Positions 29,174 to 38,463 are shown, counted from the stretch's first letter. The stretch is DNA of 58,810 nucleotides from Pseudobutyrivibrio ruminis (GCA_015057305.1 SVES01000017.1:1-58810); one strand, 5' to 3'. Numbers and translations: made by a program. Notes: generated by a model from the sequence alone, not told the origin.

Positions 29174-30145
29174 TTAAAGATTATTCTTGTAACTTTCAAC
29201 TCTCTTTTTTAAATCATCCCCTACTGCGCCACCACTTTCTGCATTATAAATATCAAAGACAACTTTACAGGCATCATTATATTCATTAGTTAATTTACGC
29301 AGTCTGTATGAAAGATGAGCCAAAATCATTTCAACCTTTGGAGGATTCTCCTTGAACAGATTTTTCATACCATTTAAATAAATAGTCTCAACAACGGTGC
29401 CATCCTCTAAAACAACAGCTGTTGCACTGCGCTTCACATTATCAATCATACCCATCTCACCAAAGAACTCATCTGCATGAAGCTCAGTTAAGCACTTTTC
29501 TTTTTCTGTGCCGTAGCCTGTAAAAATTCCTATTTTACCGCAATGAATGTCATACATGCATTCACCAATTTCTCCTTCTTTAAAGAGTATGGTGCCCTTC
29601 TTATATTCCTCTACATTATCCTTGTAGCCTGCAGAATGAGAAACCTTGTTTATCTTTTTCAAGGATTCAACGCTTTCGATTTTTGATACATTCTTGGTGC
29701 GGCTGTATATATTAGCAAACTTCTTAATTTTATCCAGAAGACCAGCGCCTCGCTTAGAAGTGTCCTCCCCTGGAGTAATCGCTTTTATAGTTGCATTAAC
29801 CTCCGTATAATCATTTGTCAAATCACGTAATCTGCCAGCGATATGCTGCATAATCTCAATAATCCTGTCTGGATTAGATTTAAAATATTCACTAATGTCA
29901 TCTGCGGATATTTCCTGAGCCTTTACATCTGTGAGAGCTACAGCAGTTGCACTACGTGGATATGCCTCAATAACTGCCATCTCCCCAAAGAACTGTCCCT
30001 TGTTTAGCTCTGTCAGCATATTCTGGTCAGCCATTCCATAATTAACATAAATTCCCACAGTGCCATCTATTATCTGGTACATGCTGTTTCCTACTGCATT
30101 TTGTTTAAAAATCACATCATTTGTTTTATAATTTTTCTCTGCCAT
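29174..30145 (-). CDS. Protein with two cyclic nucleotide-binding domains
   Basis: 323 residues. Two CAP_ED/cNMP-binding domains (about 5-125 and 175-290) each contain the phosphate-binding cassette pattern GQFFGEMAVIEAYPRSATAVAL and DEFFGEMGMIDNVKRSATAVVL. In both, Glu and Arg sit where cyclic nucleotide contacts are made, so both sites look able to bind. There is no helix-turn-helix or kinase domain, so this is not a CRP-type transcription factor. A nucleotide cyclase gene lies immediately upstream on the same strand, which suggests that this protein is its effector (inference). The linker at 130-170 is basic. Confidence 0.88.
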   Translation of the reverse strand: MAEKNYKTNDVIFKQNAVGNSMYQIIDGTVGIYVNYGMADQNMLTELNKGQFFGEMAVIEAYPRSATAVALTDVKAQEISADDISEYFKSNPDRIIEIMQHIAGRLRDLTNDYTEVNATIKAITPGEDTSKRGAGLLDKIKKFANIYSRTKNVSKIESVESLKKINKVSHSAGYKDNVEEYKKGTILFKEGEIGECMYDIHCGKIGIFTGYGTEKEKCLTELHADEFFGEMGMIDNVKRSATAVVLEDGTVVETIYLNGMKNLFKENPPKVEMILAHLSYRLRKLTNEYNDACKVVFDIYNAESGGAVGDDLKKRVESYKNNL

Positions 30146-30199
30146 AATTGCCTCCTCAATACATTTGCTTTATAGATTATTTGATTTTATTAAATAATA

Positions 30200-30228
30200 A
30201 CATTCACACATATAGAAATGTGTGAATA
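30200..30228 (-). terminator. Hairpin after the cyclase gene, possible terminator
   Basis: ATTCACACAT and ATGTGTGAAT (10 bp, 6-nt loop) lie 11 nt beyond the cyclase stop codon. The following minus-strand sequence is T-rich but interrupted. It may reduce expression of the downstream nucleotide-binding protein relative to the cyclase. Confidence 0.55.
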
Positions 30229-30238
30229 TTCAATGATT

Positions 30239-31576
30239 TTATACGTTATAAACTGATTCTTCCCAAGCTTTAAATACGTCAGGCTTTGCTGTAAAACATA
30301 TGGTATATTTTCCCTCCGACACATCTATCACTTTTGCGTATAAATCACCGCCAATATCAAGCATTATATTCTGTTTGTCTGATAGCTTTACCCCTGTCTC
30401 AAGAAGTCCAAAACGTCTATCTTCTGATAATGCTTTGATGGTGCCCTTGTTTTTGTCACCACCAACAGACTTTCCTTCTAATGCATAAAATACAACTTCT
30501 TCATTTTGCTTGGTATTTTCCCAGTTGATTTCACTATTAGCCACATTTATTTGAAGTTGTCCAACTCCCTGAATTTCATATATCTTTAGCGGTTCCTTTC
30601 CACCCTTTGGCATGAAGCTATCTTCACTTGCAATATCTAGCCTTTCTGTAATCCTCTTTCTGGTATGCTCTGAAATGTAAATCTGTCCTCCCACAGTATA
30701 GGTTTCCACACGACCAGCCAGATTAACATTTTCTCCCATGCAGCCATACTTGGTTTTCTTTAGAGAGCCTATATTTCCCACAACTACTTTTCCAGAGTTG
30801 ATTCCTATTCCCATTTCCAAGGCTGGATAATTATTTTCTTCATTCCATTTATTTACCGCCTCCATGGCATTTTGCATCTCTACAGCGCAGCGAACACTAT
30901 GAAGTGCGTGATCCTTATCTTCTTTTGGAGCACCAAATATAACAAATATTCCATCGCCCAAAAATTCAATGACACTGCCACCGTTTTTTTCAATAACCTC
31001 CACCATATTTTCAAAATAGTGGTTTAAAACTATAATCAAATCTGCCGGCGAAAGCTTCGTACTTAGAGCCGTGAAGCCTCTAAGATCACTCATCAGAATT
31101 GAACATTCACACTGCTTTCCACCTAGCAATTCTCCATTAGGATTATGCAATACATAGTCCGCAATCTCTCTAGAGGTATATCGCTCAAATGCCATATTGA
31201 CCCTGATAAATTCTGTAAGGTCACTTATAATAATTATGTACAGAACCTCACCATCTGCAGCTCGTGTTGCAGACATACTTACCCTAAGCTTAAAAACTTT
31301 CCCAGCTTCGTTTTCGTAATCCACATAGCCCTGATGATTCCTAAGCTTTTGATTAGAGGCGTCAATAAACATCTGTATTAAATCATCATTTTTTGGGGTA
31401 TATGGAATATACTTCCAAATCTTCTCTTTAGATAAATTATCCTGATTAATTCCAAAAAGCTTTTGTGCAGAAGCGTTAGCAGATACCAATACTCCTTTAC
31501 TATTCATTACACAAACTGCATCATCCATGCTGGTAAATATGTAATTAAAATCATCCTGTGTTAAATCAAAACTCAT
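30239..31576 (-). CDS. PAS-domain class III adenylate/guanylate cyclase
   Basis: 445 residues. An N-terminal PAS domain (about 8-125) precedes a class III nucleotide cyclase catalytic domain (about 155-330). Metal-binding aspartates are in SDLRGFT (Asp164) and FLGDGIFVIFG (Asp208). The transition-state Asn and Arg lie in VNLAGRVE (Asn285, Arg289). The base-selecting position reads GCMGEN, so cAMP versus cGMP cannot be decided. A C-terminal region (about 350-445) has a small beta-barrel character, perhaps PilZ-like. No membrane segment. It sits just upstream of the two-domain cyclic nucleotide-binding protein. Confidence 0.9.
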   Translation of the reverse strand: MSFDLTQDDFNYIFTSMDDAVCVMNSKGVLVSANASAQKLFGINQDNLSKEKIWKYIPYTPKNDDLIQMFIDASNQKLRNHQGYVDYENEAGKVFKLRVSMSATRAADGEVLYIIIISDLTEFIRVNMAFERYTSREIADYVLHNPNGELLGGKQCECSILMSDLRGFTALSTKLSPADLIIVLNHYFENMVEVIEKNGGSVIEFLGDGIFVIFGAPKEDKDHALHSVRCAVEMQNAMEAVNKWNEENNYPALEMGIGINSGKVVVGNIGSLKKTKYGCMGENVNLAGRVETYTVGGQIYISEHTRKRITERLDIASEDSFMPKGGKEPLKIYEIQGVGQLQINVANSEINWENTKQNEEVVFYALEGKSVGGDKNKGTIKALSEDRRFGLLETGVKLSDKQNIMLDIGGDLYAKVIDVSEGKYTICFTAKPDVFKAWEESVYNV

Positions 31577-31593
31577 ACCTAGTCTCTCCTCAC

Positions 31594-32382
31594 TTACAAA
31601 TTCAAAATCTTCTCAATATCTTCCCTCAGACCATCTCCCTCTTTGTCTTTTCTCGTATATTCAATGATTAGCTCAGCCTCTGGAGTCATTTCCTGTATAC
31701 ACTTTAATATATACGCCATGTCCATATTCCCTTCAAAAAGTCTTGAATGGCTATCATGGATGCCGTCATTATTGTGTAAATGATATGCCCTAATCTGCCC
31801 TTTAAGATTCTTTATCAACTCTGGTATGTCCCAGTTGTTTGCAAATGCATGTCCTACATCTATCAGCACATCAAAGCCTTTATTAATGCAAAGCTCCGTA
31901 AATTCATCCTGATTAAGGAGCACGTTTTTTTGTAGCTTGGTTCCAGTATTTTCCACAAAAATCTTGCAGCCAAAATCTCCGAATAAAGCCTCAAGCTCCT
32001 TGTAGTTTTCTAGTGCATTTCCTAACATTCGCTCCTTGGCCTCTGCCTCCACAACGCAGTTGTTAAGATGCATTGTCATATGTGTTGAGCCAAGAATCTT
32101 AGCGTACTCAATAGTTTTATTAATGTGCCACATAGACTCATCATACTCTGGAGTCCCCTTTGCAGCGGAATGTTCTACGCAAAACACTGGTCCATGAAAA
32201 GAAATTGGACAGCTTTTAAATAAAGGTATACATTTTTTTAGTTCCTCCTCAAAATCTGGAAGGTCAAACATAGACAAAATCTCAAAGCCTATTTTTCCCT
32301 TATACCTTTCAATATAATCTGGTACTAAATGCATTTTTTCTGCCCCAAACACACAAGTGTTAACATAAACTAAATCTCTCAC
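31594..32382 (-). CDS. TIM-barrel sugar isomerase/epimerase-like protein
   Basis: 262 residues of the xylose isomerase-like TIM-barrel (AP endonuclease 2) superfamily. Candidate metal ligands are in ISFHGPVF, VENTGT, IDVGHA and AYHLHNNDGIHDSHSRLFEG, the usual Glu/Asp/His set. The substrate is unknown. It lies between the MATE-kinase fusion gene and the nucleotide cyclase with gaps below 25 nt, so it is cotranscribed with a signalling cluster, an unexpected place for a sugar enzyme. Confidence 0.75.
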   Translation of the reverse strand: MRDLVYVNTCVFGAEKMHLVPDYIERYKGKIGFEILSMFDLPDFEEELKKCIPLFKSCPISFHGPVFCVEHSAAKGTPEYDESMWHINKTIEYAKILGSTHMTMHLNNCVVEAEAKERMLGNALENYKELEALFGDFGCKIFVENTGTKLQKNVLLNQDEFTELCINKGFDVLIDVGHAFANNWDIPELIKNLKGQIRAYHLHNNDGIHDSHSRLFEGNMDMAYILKCIQEMTPEAELIIEYTRKDKEGDGLREDIEKILNL

Positions 32383-32405
32383 TAGGCCTTCCTCCTATTA
32401 TGCTG

Positions 32406-34190
32406 CTATATCAATATCATTGTGCAATTACTATTAAATGTATATGAATAGTTAACCTCATCTGCCAGCTTCATTACCATGCGAATCCCAATATTTCTGG
32501 TAACATCATCCCCCTCATGTATTTCATAATATCTGGTAGGATCAAAAGCCTCACAATAATCTCTAAGTGTCAGGCATATTCTATTCTCCTTTACATATAG
32601 CCTATAGTCCACGCACAGACCTTTTCTGCTTTTGGTTTTGCCATGTCTCACAATATTTGTAGCCATCTCTTCTACGTATAATGCCATAAGGTTTGCTTTT
32701 CGCTTATCACCCCCGTGATTCAAACAAAACACTCTAGCCTCCTCACTTTTAGCTATTGCATCATCAATGGTTTGAATGTATCCATACTGTTCAAAGCCTT
32801 CCTCGGCACCAAAATCATTCTTCAACAGCATATAATCCTCAACCTTACTTGGGATACCTTTCTTATACCCACAAATAATAATGAAAATAATAATAACTAA
32901 AACAAGCTTTCCAACTGCTATTGATGCAAGTACTCCCTTTGAGCCAAAGCCTGCCCCCATTACAAATGCAACCACTACAGGTACGAAAAATCTCTCCGCA
33001 AAGCACAAGAAATTAACCAGCTTTAGCCTTTGTATGCCCTGTAGATAGCTTTGGAAGGCCATTGCTAAGCAATCCAACACCAAGCCTATTGCCATGCATC
33101 TAATACCAAAGGTGGCAAGCGAGGCAACCTGCGGGTCACTTGTGTACAGCACTGATATTAAAGGTGCTACAATCAAAACAATTAACCCCATTCCTCCAGA
33201 TATCGTGGCACTGGTTTTCATAGAGCAAACAAAAAGCCGCTTCATTCCTTGTCTGTCTTCAGCTCCGTAAAACAAGGCAACTATAGGAAGCAGAGCATTG
33301 CTAATACCTATACCTATACAAAACATTACGGTGTTTAAATCATTTTGAATTCCCCTGGCAGCTATTGCTGCAGTTGTGGTAGCCAAGGATAGATTTAAAT
33401 AATTTGTAAAAAGGTCTCTTAAAATGGTAGCAAGTGTTCTTAAGAATACCAAAACCCCGTTCTTAAAAATATCTAGCAGAAATTTAGGGTCAAAGCCACT
33501 TAAGGACATGTGGAAATAGCCACTGCCAAATATAAAATGAGTACATAAGCACAACAACTGTAACCATAAGGAAATGGAGGTGGCTATTCCCATTCCAAAC
33601 ACGCCGCCCTCAAAAACAAATACATCCAGTAAATCCCCTACTAAATCTCCTAAGAATAGCACTATGGAAGAAATAGTAATCAATTTCTTTCCATTGTCTA
33701 TTATTATAAAAGGACTTATTACCTGAACAAGAATGACTGCCGGAATACCAAGCAAATACCCATTCAAATAATCAATCATATGCATATATATTTCAGGATT
33801 ATCTCCCTGCTCTATTCCACATATTTTCACCAGAATATCAGGGGCGAAACAGCCTAGCAAAATAAAAACAATGGCAACTGCAATTCCTGTGAGAATGGCA
33901 AATGTGAATAAGGAGTTTGCCACCTTTTTATTACCTGCTCCGATTTCTACTGAGCAAAGCACCTGGCAACCGATAGCAATAAAGGTAGCAAACAATAAAA
34001 TTATATTGACCATTGGGAAAAACAGGGAAACTCCAGCATATGCTTCTGCCCCTAAAAACTTGCTTGTTATAATTCCATCCACTGCTCCTGCTAGAAATCT
34101 TGCAATGGATGTAAAAATCATAGAAATAGCTGCAGGAATGAACATGCTAGCGATAATGTCATTTCTTTTTATTCCAGATAAGCCCCTCAC
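32406..34190 (-). CDS. MATE-type membrane transporter fused to an RsbW/SpoIIAB-like kinase domain
   Basis: 594 residues. Residues 1 to about 445 are a 12-helix MATE/MOP-like transporter, opening IASMFIPAAISMIFTSIARFLAGAVDGIITSKFLG. After a cytoplasmic linker, residues about 465-594 form a GHKL ATPase of the anti-sigma kinase type with N box ALYVEEMATNIVRHG, LRDYCEAFDP and GIRMVMKLADEVNYSY. The start is a GTG at 34190 preceded by GAGGGG at 7-nt spacing. Upstream on the same strand are STAS and RsbW-like genes, natural partners of such a kinase. A transporter that reports occupancy to a partner-switching cascade is the simplest reading (inference). The cargo is unknown. Confidence 0.85.
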   Translation of the reverse strand: MRGLSGIKRNDIIASMFIPAAISMIFTSIARFLAGAVDGIITSKFLGAEAYAGVSLFFPMVNIILLFATFIAIGCQVLCSVEIGAGNKKVANSLFTFAILTGIAVAIVFILLGCFAPDILVKICGIEQGDNPEIYMHMIDYLNGYLLGIPAVILVQVISPFIIIDNGKKLITISSIVLFLGDLVGDLLDVFVFEGGVFGMGIATSISLWLQLLCLCTHFIFGSGYFHMSLSGFDPKFLLDIFKNGVLVFLRTLATILRDLFTNYLNLSLATTTAAIAARGIQNDLNTVMFCIGIGISNALLPIVALFYGAEDRQGMKRLFVCSMKTSATISGGMGLIVLIVAPLISVLYTSDPQVASLATFGIRCMAIGLVLDCLAMAFQSYLQGIQRLKLVNFLCFAERFFVPVVVAFVMGAGFGSKGVLASIAVGKLVLVIIIFIIICGYKKGIPSKVEDYMLLKNDFGAEEGFEQYGYIQTIDDAIAKSEEARVFCLNHGGDKRKANLMALYVEEMATNIVRHGKTKSRKGLCVDYRLYVKENRICLTLRDYCEAFDPTRYYEIHEGDDVTRNIGIRMVMKLADEVNYSYTFNSNCTMILI

Positions 34191-34291
34191 TTTTTATCCC
34201 CTCATACTTCAAATTTTTCTAGATACATTTTATCAATAATTATTCCACACAAGTCTAATAAGCAACCATATTTCACAAAGGTTTCACAAAA

Positions 34292-34320
34292 TAAAAAGAC
34301 CAGCTCTACTGAGCTGGCCT
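34292..34320 (-). terminator. Terminator of the STAS gene
   Basis: GGCCAGCTC and GAGCTGGTC around AGTA, then TTTTTAT on the minus strand. It separates the RsbW / duplicated protein / STAS unit from the MATE-kinase gene, which must have its own promoter in the region 34200-34290. Confidence 0.88.
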
Positions 34321-34335
34321 TGCCACAAATCCGCT

Positions 34336-34638
34336 TTACTTTTCAATTGTAAGAATATCAGAGAATCCTGTAACATCAAAGATTTCCATTACTTCATCAG
34401 ATACGTTCTTAATAACAAGCTTTCCCTGCTTGTTCATAGTCTTTTGTGTAGAAAGAAGAACTCTAAGTCCTGCACTGGAAATATACTCTAGCTTAGAAAA
34501 ATCAAACGTAAAATCTGCAACGCCTTCAATTAGGCCATTTACCTTTTCTTCAAGCTGTGGTGCTGTAGATGTATCAAGTCTTCCCTCAAGAGCTAATACC
34601 AGGCTAGCCCCATTTTTTGTTTCGTTGATGTTTAACAT
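34336..34638 (-). CDS. STAS-domain anti-anti-sigma factor-like protein
   Basis: 100 residues, the normal size of SpoIIAA/RsbV proteins. The phosphorylation segment FSKLEYISSAGLRVLLSTQK is present, with Ser in the SSAGLR loop as the site modified by RsbW/SpoIIAB-type kinases. It begins 2 nt after the stop codon of the upstream duplicated protein gene, so translation is probably coupled. Likely partners are the RsbW-like kinase at 35923-36357 and perhaps the kinase domain of the MATE fusion. No sigma factor gene is adjacent. Confidence 0.92.
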   Translation of the reverse strand: MLNINETKNGASLVLALEGRLDTSTAPQLEEKVNGLIEGVADFTFDFSKLEYISSAGLRVLLSTQKTMNKQGKLVIKNVSDEVMEIFDVTGFSDILTIEK

Positions 34639-34640
34639 AT

Positions 34641-35855
34641 TTATTCCTCCTTCATCTTGTAAATAATAGTCATCTGAACCTTATTATCTTTTACCCCAAC
34701 TATAACATCATCTGCGACGCTTGCTACAATTGACTTTTCTAGTTCGTCCCATGCAGCCATCATTCCTTCGTTTTCAGCCTTTCCATGCTCAAGCTCATTC
34801 TTGTAATCTATCATAGACCACATCATACCAGAAAATGCTGTAGGATTTGTTGCCACTCCAACATCACTATAAACACCCAAGCCCGCATAGTTAACAGAAA
34901 CACCGTTATATTCCTGCTTTAGCTTCATAACACTTTCGTAATTCAATATTCCAGTTTGGATAATATCCTTTACCTTGCCCATGAAGCCGTGAACTAATGC
35001 ATTTTCACCACTTGTTGACATAGAAAGCAAATCATATTTCTTATCTGCATCTATCTTAGTATTACCTACCAGTCTAATGGCACATTGACCGTCGTACTTT
35101 TCAATCCACATCAAGGCAGTAAACTCGCCAGTCATCTCTTCAAACATGCCAATAGTCTCTTCCAAAAGAAGCTTTACCCGAAGCTTGTCCTTACCTGAGA
35201 GATTGACGCTTTCCACACAGCCATCCACTTTCTTGTAAGCAGCCTCAAGAATTGACTCTTCTGAATTAAGATAAATTTGATTAGATATAACTATAGGCTT
35301 TCTTGAACCTACATTGCTGAGGGATTTACTGAAATCCTTTGTGATAATCATAAGCACATGATTATCCTTTACTCCAACAGTTATATCATCTGCCAAACTA
35401 GCAAGAAGTGAACGCTCCAAGTTATCCCAAGCTTCCATAGAATACTTATCGTCTTTTCTCTTCTTCATCAACTCAGCTTCATACTCCACCAGTGACCATG
35501 TTGGAGCTTCTGGTTTAATGAAAAAATCTCTCAAGCCGTCAAAGAAAGTTCTATCAGCTTTATTCTCTCCTGTTGAGGAAATTGACAAAAATTCCTGCTT
35601 TTTGTTTGCATCAATAGTAGTCTCCAACTGAAGACATATATGCGAAACTCTGGCATTGCCATCGAACCATAATTCCACACCAGTTTTTTCTCCAGCTATA
35701 GATTTTGCCAAACGTAATGCTTCCTCCGTTAACAATGAAAAACGAAGTGCATTTTTGCCTGTGATATCTAATCTGAACATATAATCATCAAGTATGCTTT
35801 CAACCCTGTCAAACTGTTCTTTAATTTGTCCAATCGCTACATGTTCTGATTGCAT
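34641..35855 (-). CDS. Internally duplicated HATPase-like protein of the partner-switching cluster
   Basis: 404 residues made of two related halves. The ends of the halves match clearly: AWDNLERSLLASLADDITVG (about 140-160) and AWDELEKSIVASVADDVIVG (about 370-390), each followed by VKDN. Each half also has an N-box-like helix, RFSLLTEEALRLAKSI and KLLLEETIGMFEEM, and a STGEN motif. The ATP-binding Asp/Gly boxes of GHKL kinases are not evident, so it may be a non-catalytic relative. It lies between an RsbW-like kinase gene and a STAS gene, so a scaffold or regulatory role there is likely. I know no named family for it. Confidence 0.65.
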   Translation of the reverse strand: MQSEHVAIGQIKEQFDRVESILDDYMFRLDITGKNALRFSLLTEEALRLAKSIAGEKTGVELWFDGNARVSHICLQLETTIDANKKQEFLSISSTGENKADRTFFDGLRDFFIKPEAPTWSLVEYEAELMKKRKDDKYSMEAWDNLERSLLASLADDITVGVKDNHVLMIITKDFSKSLSNVGSRKPIVISNQIYLNSEESILEAAYKKVDGCVESVNLSGKDKLRVKLLLEETIGMFEEMTGEFTALMWIEKYDGQCAIRLVGNTKIDADKKYDLLSMSTSGENALVHGFMGKVKDIIQTGILNYESVMKLKQEYNGVSVNYAGLGVYSDVGVATNPTAFSGMMWSMIDYKNELEHGKAENEGMMAAWDELEKSIVASVADDVIVGVKDNKVQMTIIYKMKEE

Positions 35856-35922
35856 TTAATCCGCTCCTTTCTAATTTAGTCAATAATTAGTATACCTTTT
35901 TTTAGATTGGAATATTTAAGAT

Positions 35923-36357
35923 TCACAGTTTTTTCACCAAAGTAAGGATGTTTTTTTTGCCGTCCCTGTTATAGATAACATCATCCATGCTTTTCTTCAC
36001 CATGTAGATGCCAAGACCCCCGATTTCTCTTTCTTCAGCGGACAATGTAATATCCGGATCTGCTTTTTCAAGGGGATTGTATGGCATTCCCTCATCCTCG
36101 AAGGTCATCTGCACTTGATTATTAGAAACCTCTAAAGCCAGCTTCATAGGACCAGTACCTGTGTCTGGGATAGGCTTGCCCTTTGCATCAGTCTTAGAAT
36201 AGGCATAATGAGCAATGTTTACAAATATTTCCTCTAAGGCAACAGTGAGCTGTATAGTTTGTTTCATACCTACTTCGTTTTTTTCCAGCTCTTCTTCAAC
36301 AAATGCTGTAGCCTTGTCGAGATTTTCAATTTTCGCTTCACATTCAAATATTTTCAT
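35923..36357 (-). CDS. RsbW/SpoIIAB-like anti-sigma serine kinase
   Basis: 144 residues from the ATG at 36357. The ATG at 36363 abuts the AAGGAG ribosome binding site, so the second start has better spacing. The GHKL fold is shown by the N box TVALEEIFVNIAHYAYSK, by TFEDEGMPYNP and by GGLGIYMVKKSMDD, so ATP binding looks intact. Such kinases bind a sigma or response factor and phosphorylate a STAS partner; a STAS gene lies two genes downstream. It stands directly downstream of glmS but behind a terminator. Confidence 0.9.
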   Translation of the reverse strand: MKIFECEAKIENLDKATAFVEEELEKNEVGMKQTIQLTVALEEIFVNIAHYAYSKTDAKGKPIPDTGTGPMKLALEVSNNQVQMTFEDEGMPYNPLEKADPDITLSAEEREIGGLGIYMVKKSMDDVIYNRDGKKNILTLVKKL

Positions 36358-36400
36358 ACCCATCTCCTTGTGCCAGCTACTTTATGCAACCTACAATTTT

Positions 36401-36437
36401 AAAAAAAGCGAAGAAAGAACAATACCTTCTCCGCTTT
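36401..36437 (-). terminator. Terminator of glmS
   Basis: AAAGCGGAGAA pairs with TTCTTCGCTTT with one mismatch, and seven T follow on the minus strand, 15 nt after the glmS stop codon. Confidence 0.85.
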
Positions 36438-36451
36438 AATTTTAAAATCTA

Positions 36452-38320
36452 CTACTCAACTGTTACGCTCTTTGCAAGATTACGTGGTTTATCAACATCC
36501 AAGCCCTTAGCAACAGAAATGTAGTAACCAAGAAGCTGTAGTGGAATAACCAGTAAGCTGCCTATAAAGTGCTCGTCCATATTAGGCACATATGTTGTGA
36601 AATCAACTGTGTCCTCAACCTCATAATTGCCCTTAGCTGTAAGAGCCATCAAAAATGCTCCACGAGACTTGCACTCCATCATATTTGATTTTGTCTTTTC
36701 AAACAATCCGCTTTGTCCAAGAACACCAATTACCAATGTGTTGTCCTCTATAAGACTGATTGTTCCGTGCTTTAATTCACCTGCTGCATATGCTTCTGAG
36801 TGAATATATGAAATCTCCTTCATCTTAAGGCTTCCCTCAAGAGAGATAGCATAATCAATTCCACGCCCTACAAAGAATACATCCTTTGCATTTGCATTTT
36901 TTGCAGCAAACCATTGTATCCGTTCCTTATCCTCTAATATCTTTTCGATATTACCAGGAATAGTTTTAATTTCTTTTATGTAAGTCTGGCATAATTCCTT
37001 AGAAATCTTGCCACGGACACAGCCTAATTTGATAGCCAACAAATATGAAGCTACCAACTGACAGCTATATGCCTTTGTAGTTGCAACAGAAATCTCTGGA
37101 CCTGCAAGCGTGTAAAGCACATAATCTGCCTCTCTGGCAATAGATGAACCTACTACATTTACAATAGCAAGTGTCTTAAGCCCAAGCTTTTTAGACTCAC
37201 GAAGTGCTGCCAAGCTATCTGCTGTCTCACCAGACTGTGAAATTACAATAACAAGGCAGTTTGGATCTAATACGTTTTTACGATATCTGTATTCTGATGC
37301 AAGCTCTACTCTAACAGGTATATCTGCCAAATCCTCTATTACGTACTGAGCTGCCATACCTACATGCCATGCAGAACCACAAGCAACTATACAGATTCCA
37401 GAAATATTTGCAATATCTTCATCTGTCAAACCAGTTGCTGATAAATCTACCTGACCATCCTTTATAAGAGAATTGATTGTGTCCTTAACTACCTTTGGCT
37501 GCTCATGAATCTCCTTCATCATGAAGTGCTCATAGCCACCTTTTTCAGCAGCCTTAACATCATATTTAATTTCAACTAGCTCTTTTTCAATGATGTCTCC
37601 ATTTAAATCGTAGAACTCAACCTTACCTGCAACAATACGTCCCATTTCGTTGTTGCCAATGTAATATACATTTCTAGTATGATTTAAGATTGCAGGTACA
37701 TCAGATGCAATATATGACTCCCCATCTGCTATACCGATAATCATAGGGCTGTCCTTACGTGCAACATAAATCTCACCTGGATAATCTGAAAACATTACCT
37801 CAAGAGCATATGAACCACGAACTCTGACCATTGTCTTAGCAATAGCATCGATAGGACCAACATTGTATTTCTTGTAGTAGTAATCAATAAGCTTAATGAC
37901 TACCTCTGTATCTGTATCACTATAAAACTCATAGCCCTTCTTTAATAGCTTATCCTTTAACTCCTGATAGTTTTCTATGATACCATTGTGAACACCTACA
38001 ACATCTGCCTCCACTGGGCCTGCAGTATTCTCGATATATTTTCCAGAAACGTGTGGGTGGGCATTAATCTGAGAAGGACCTCCGTGAGTAGCCCATCTAG
38101 TGTGACCAATACCGCAAGAACCAACAATTGCCTTGCCGTCATTAGTCTTTTCCTTAAGATTTGCTAAAACTCCTGATGTCTTAACTATTTCTGGTGTATG
38201 ATCTCCATCTCTAACAGCAATTCCTGCTGAATCGTAACCTCTATATTCTAACTTTGACAAGCCCTCTAAAAGGACTGGTGCAGCTTGTTTCTTGCCAACA
38301 AAGCCAACTATTCCGCACAT
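36452..38320 (-). CDS. glmS: Glutamine-fructose-6-phosphate aminotransferase (isomerizing)
   Basis: 622 residues, slightly longer than the usual 609. The N-terminal glutaminase begins MCGIVGFVG, with Cys at position 2 as nucleophile after Met removal. The region GHTRWATHGGP is conserved, and two SIS isomerase domains follow (SQSGETADSLAAL, then the C-terminal DKPRNLAKSVTVE). It makes glucosamine-6-phosphate, the entry step for peptidoglycan amino sugars. An AGGAGG ribosome binding site precedes the ATG. The upstream 143 bp, shared with a divergent gene, appears too short and unlike a glmS ribozyme. Confidence 0.97.
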   Translation of the reverse strand: MCGIVGFVGKKQAAPVLLEGLSKLEYRGYDSAGIAVRDGDHTPEIVKTSGVLANLKEKTNDGKAIVGSCGIGHTRWATHGGPSQINAHPHVSGKYIENTAGPVEADVVGVHNGIIENYQELKDKLLKKGYEFYSDTDTEVVIKLIDYYYKKYNVGPIDAIAKTMVRVRGSYALEVMFSDYPGEIYVARKDSPMIIGIADGESYIASDVPAILNHTRNVYYIGNNEMGRIVAGKVEFYDLNGDIIEKELVEIKYDVKAAEKGGYEHFMMKEIHEQPKVVKDTINSLIKDGQVDLSATGLTDEDIANISGICIVACGSAWHVGMAAQYVIEDLADIPVRVELASEYRYRKNVLDPNCLVIVISQSGETADSLAALRESKKLGLKTLAIVNVVGSSIAREADYVLYTLAGPEISVATTKAYSCQLVASYLLAIKLGCVRGKISKELCQTYIKEIKTIPGNIEKILEDKERIQWFAAKNANAKDVFFVGRGIDYAISLEGSLKMKEISYIHSEAYAAGELKHGTISLIEDNTLVIGVLGQSGLFEKTKSNMMECKSRGAFLMALTAKGNYEVEDTVDFTTYVPNMDEHFIGSLLVIPLQLLGYYISVAKGLDVDKPRNLAKSVTVE

Positions 38321-38449
38321 AACTATTCCTCCTGAATAAAATCTTACCTGTATATACTACCATAAATCATTACGTTTTGCAGAACAAATATTGAAAAAAG
38401 TGCTTTACCTTATCTATAATTGACTTAGATTACTCATTAAATATGTTAG

Positions 38450-38455
38450 TATAAA
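38450..38455 (+). promoter_or_regulatory. -10 box candidate close to the VanZ-VOC gene start
   Basis: TATAAA ends 8 nt before the ATG at 38464. AAAGGA overlaps it (38453-38458), so the same bases could serve as -10 or as ribosome binding site. An alternative is TTGACT at 38420-38425 with TATGTT 16 nt later, which would give a normal short leader. I cannot decide between them. Confidence 0.35.
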
Positions 38456-38463
38456 GGAATTTT

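Noticed and set aside
38321-38463. glmS ribozyme in the leader of glmS
   Set aside because: Only 143 bp are available, shared with a divergent promoter, and I see none of the conserved core. An ordinary promoter seems more likely.
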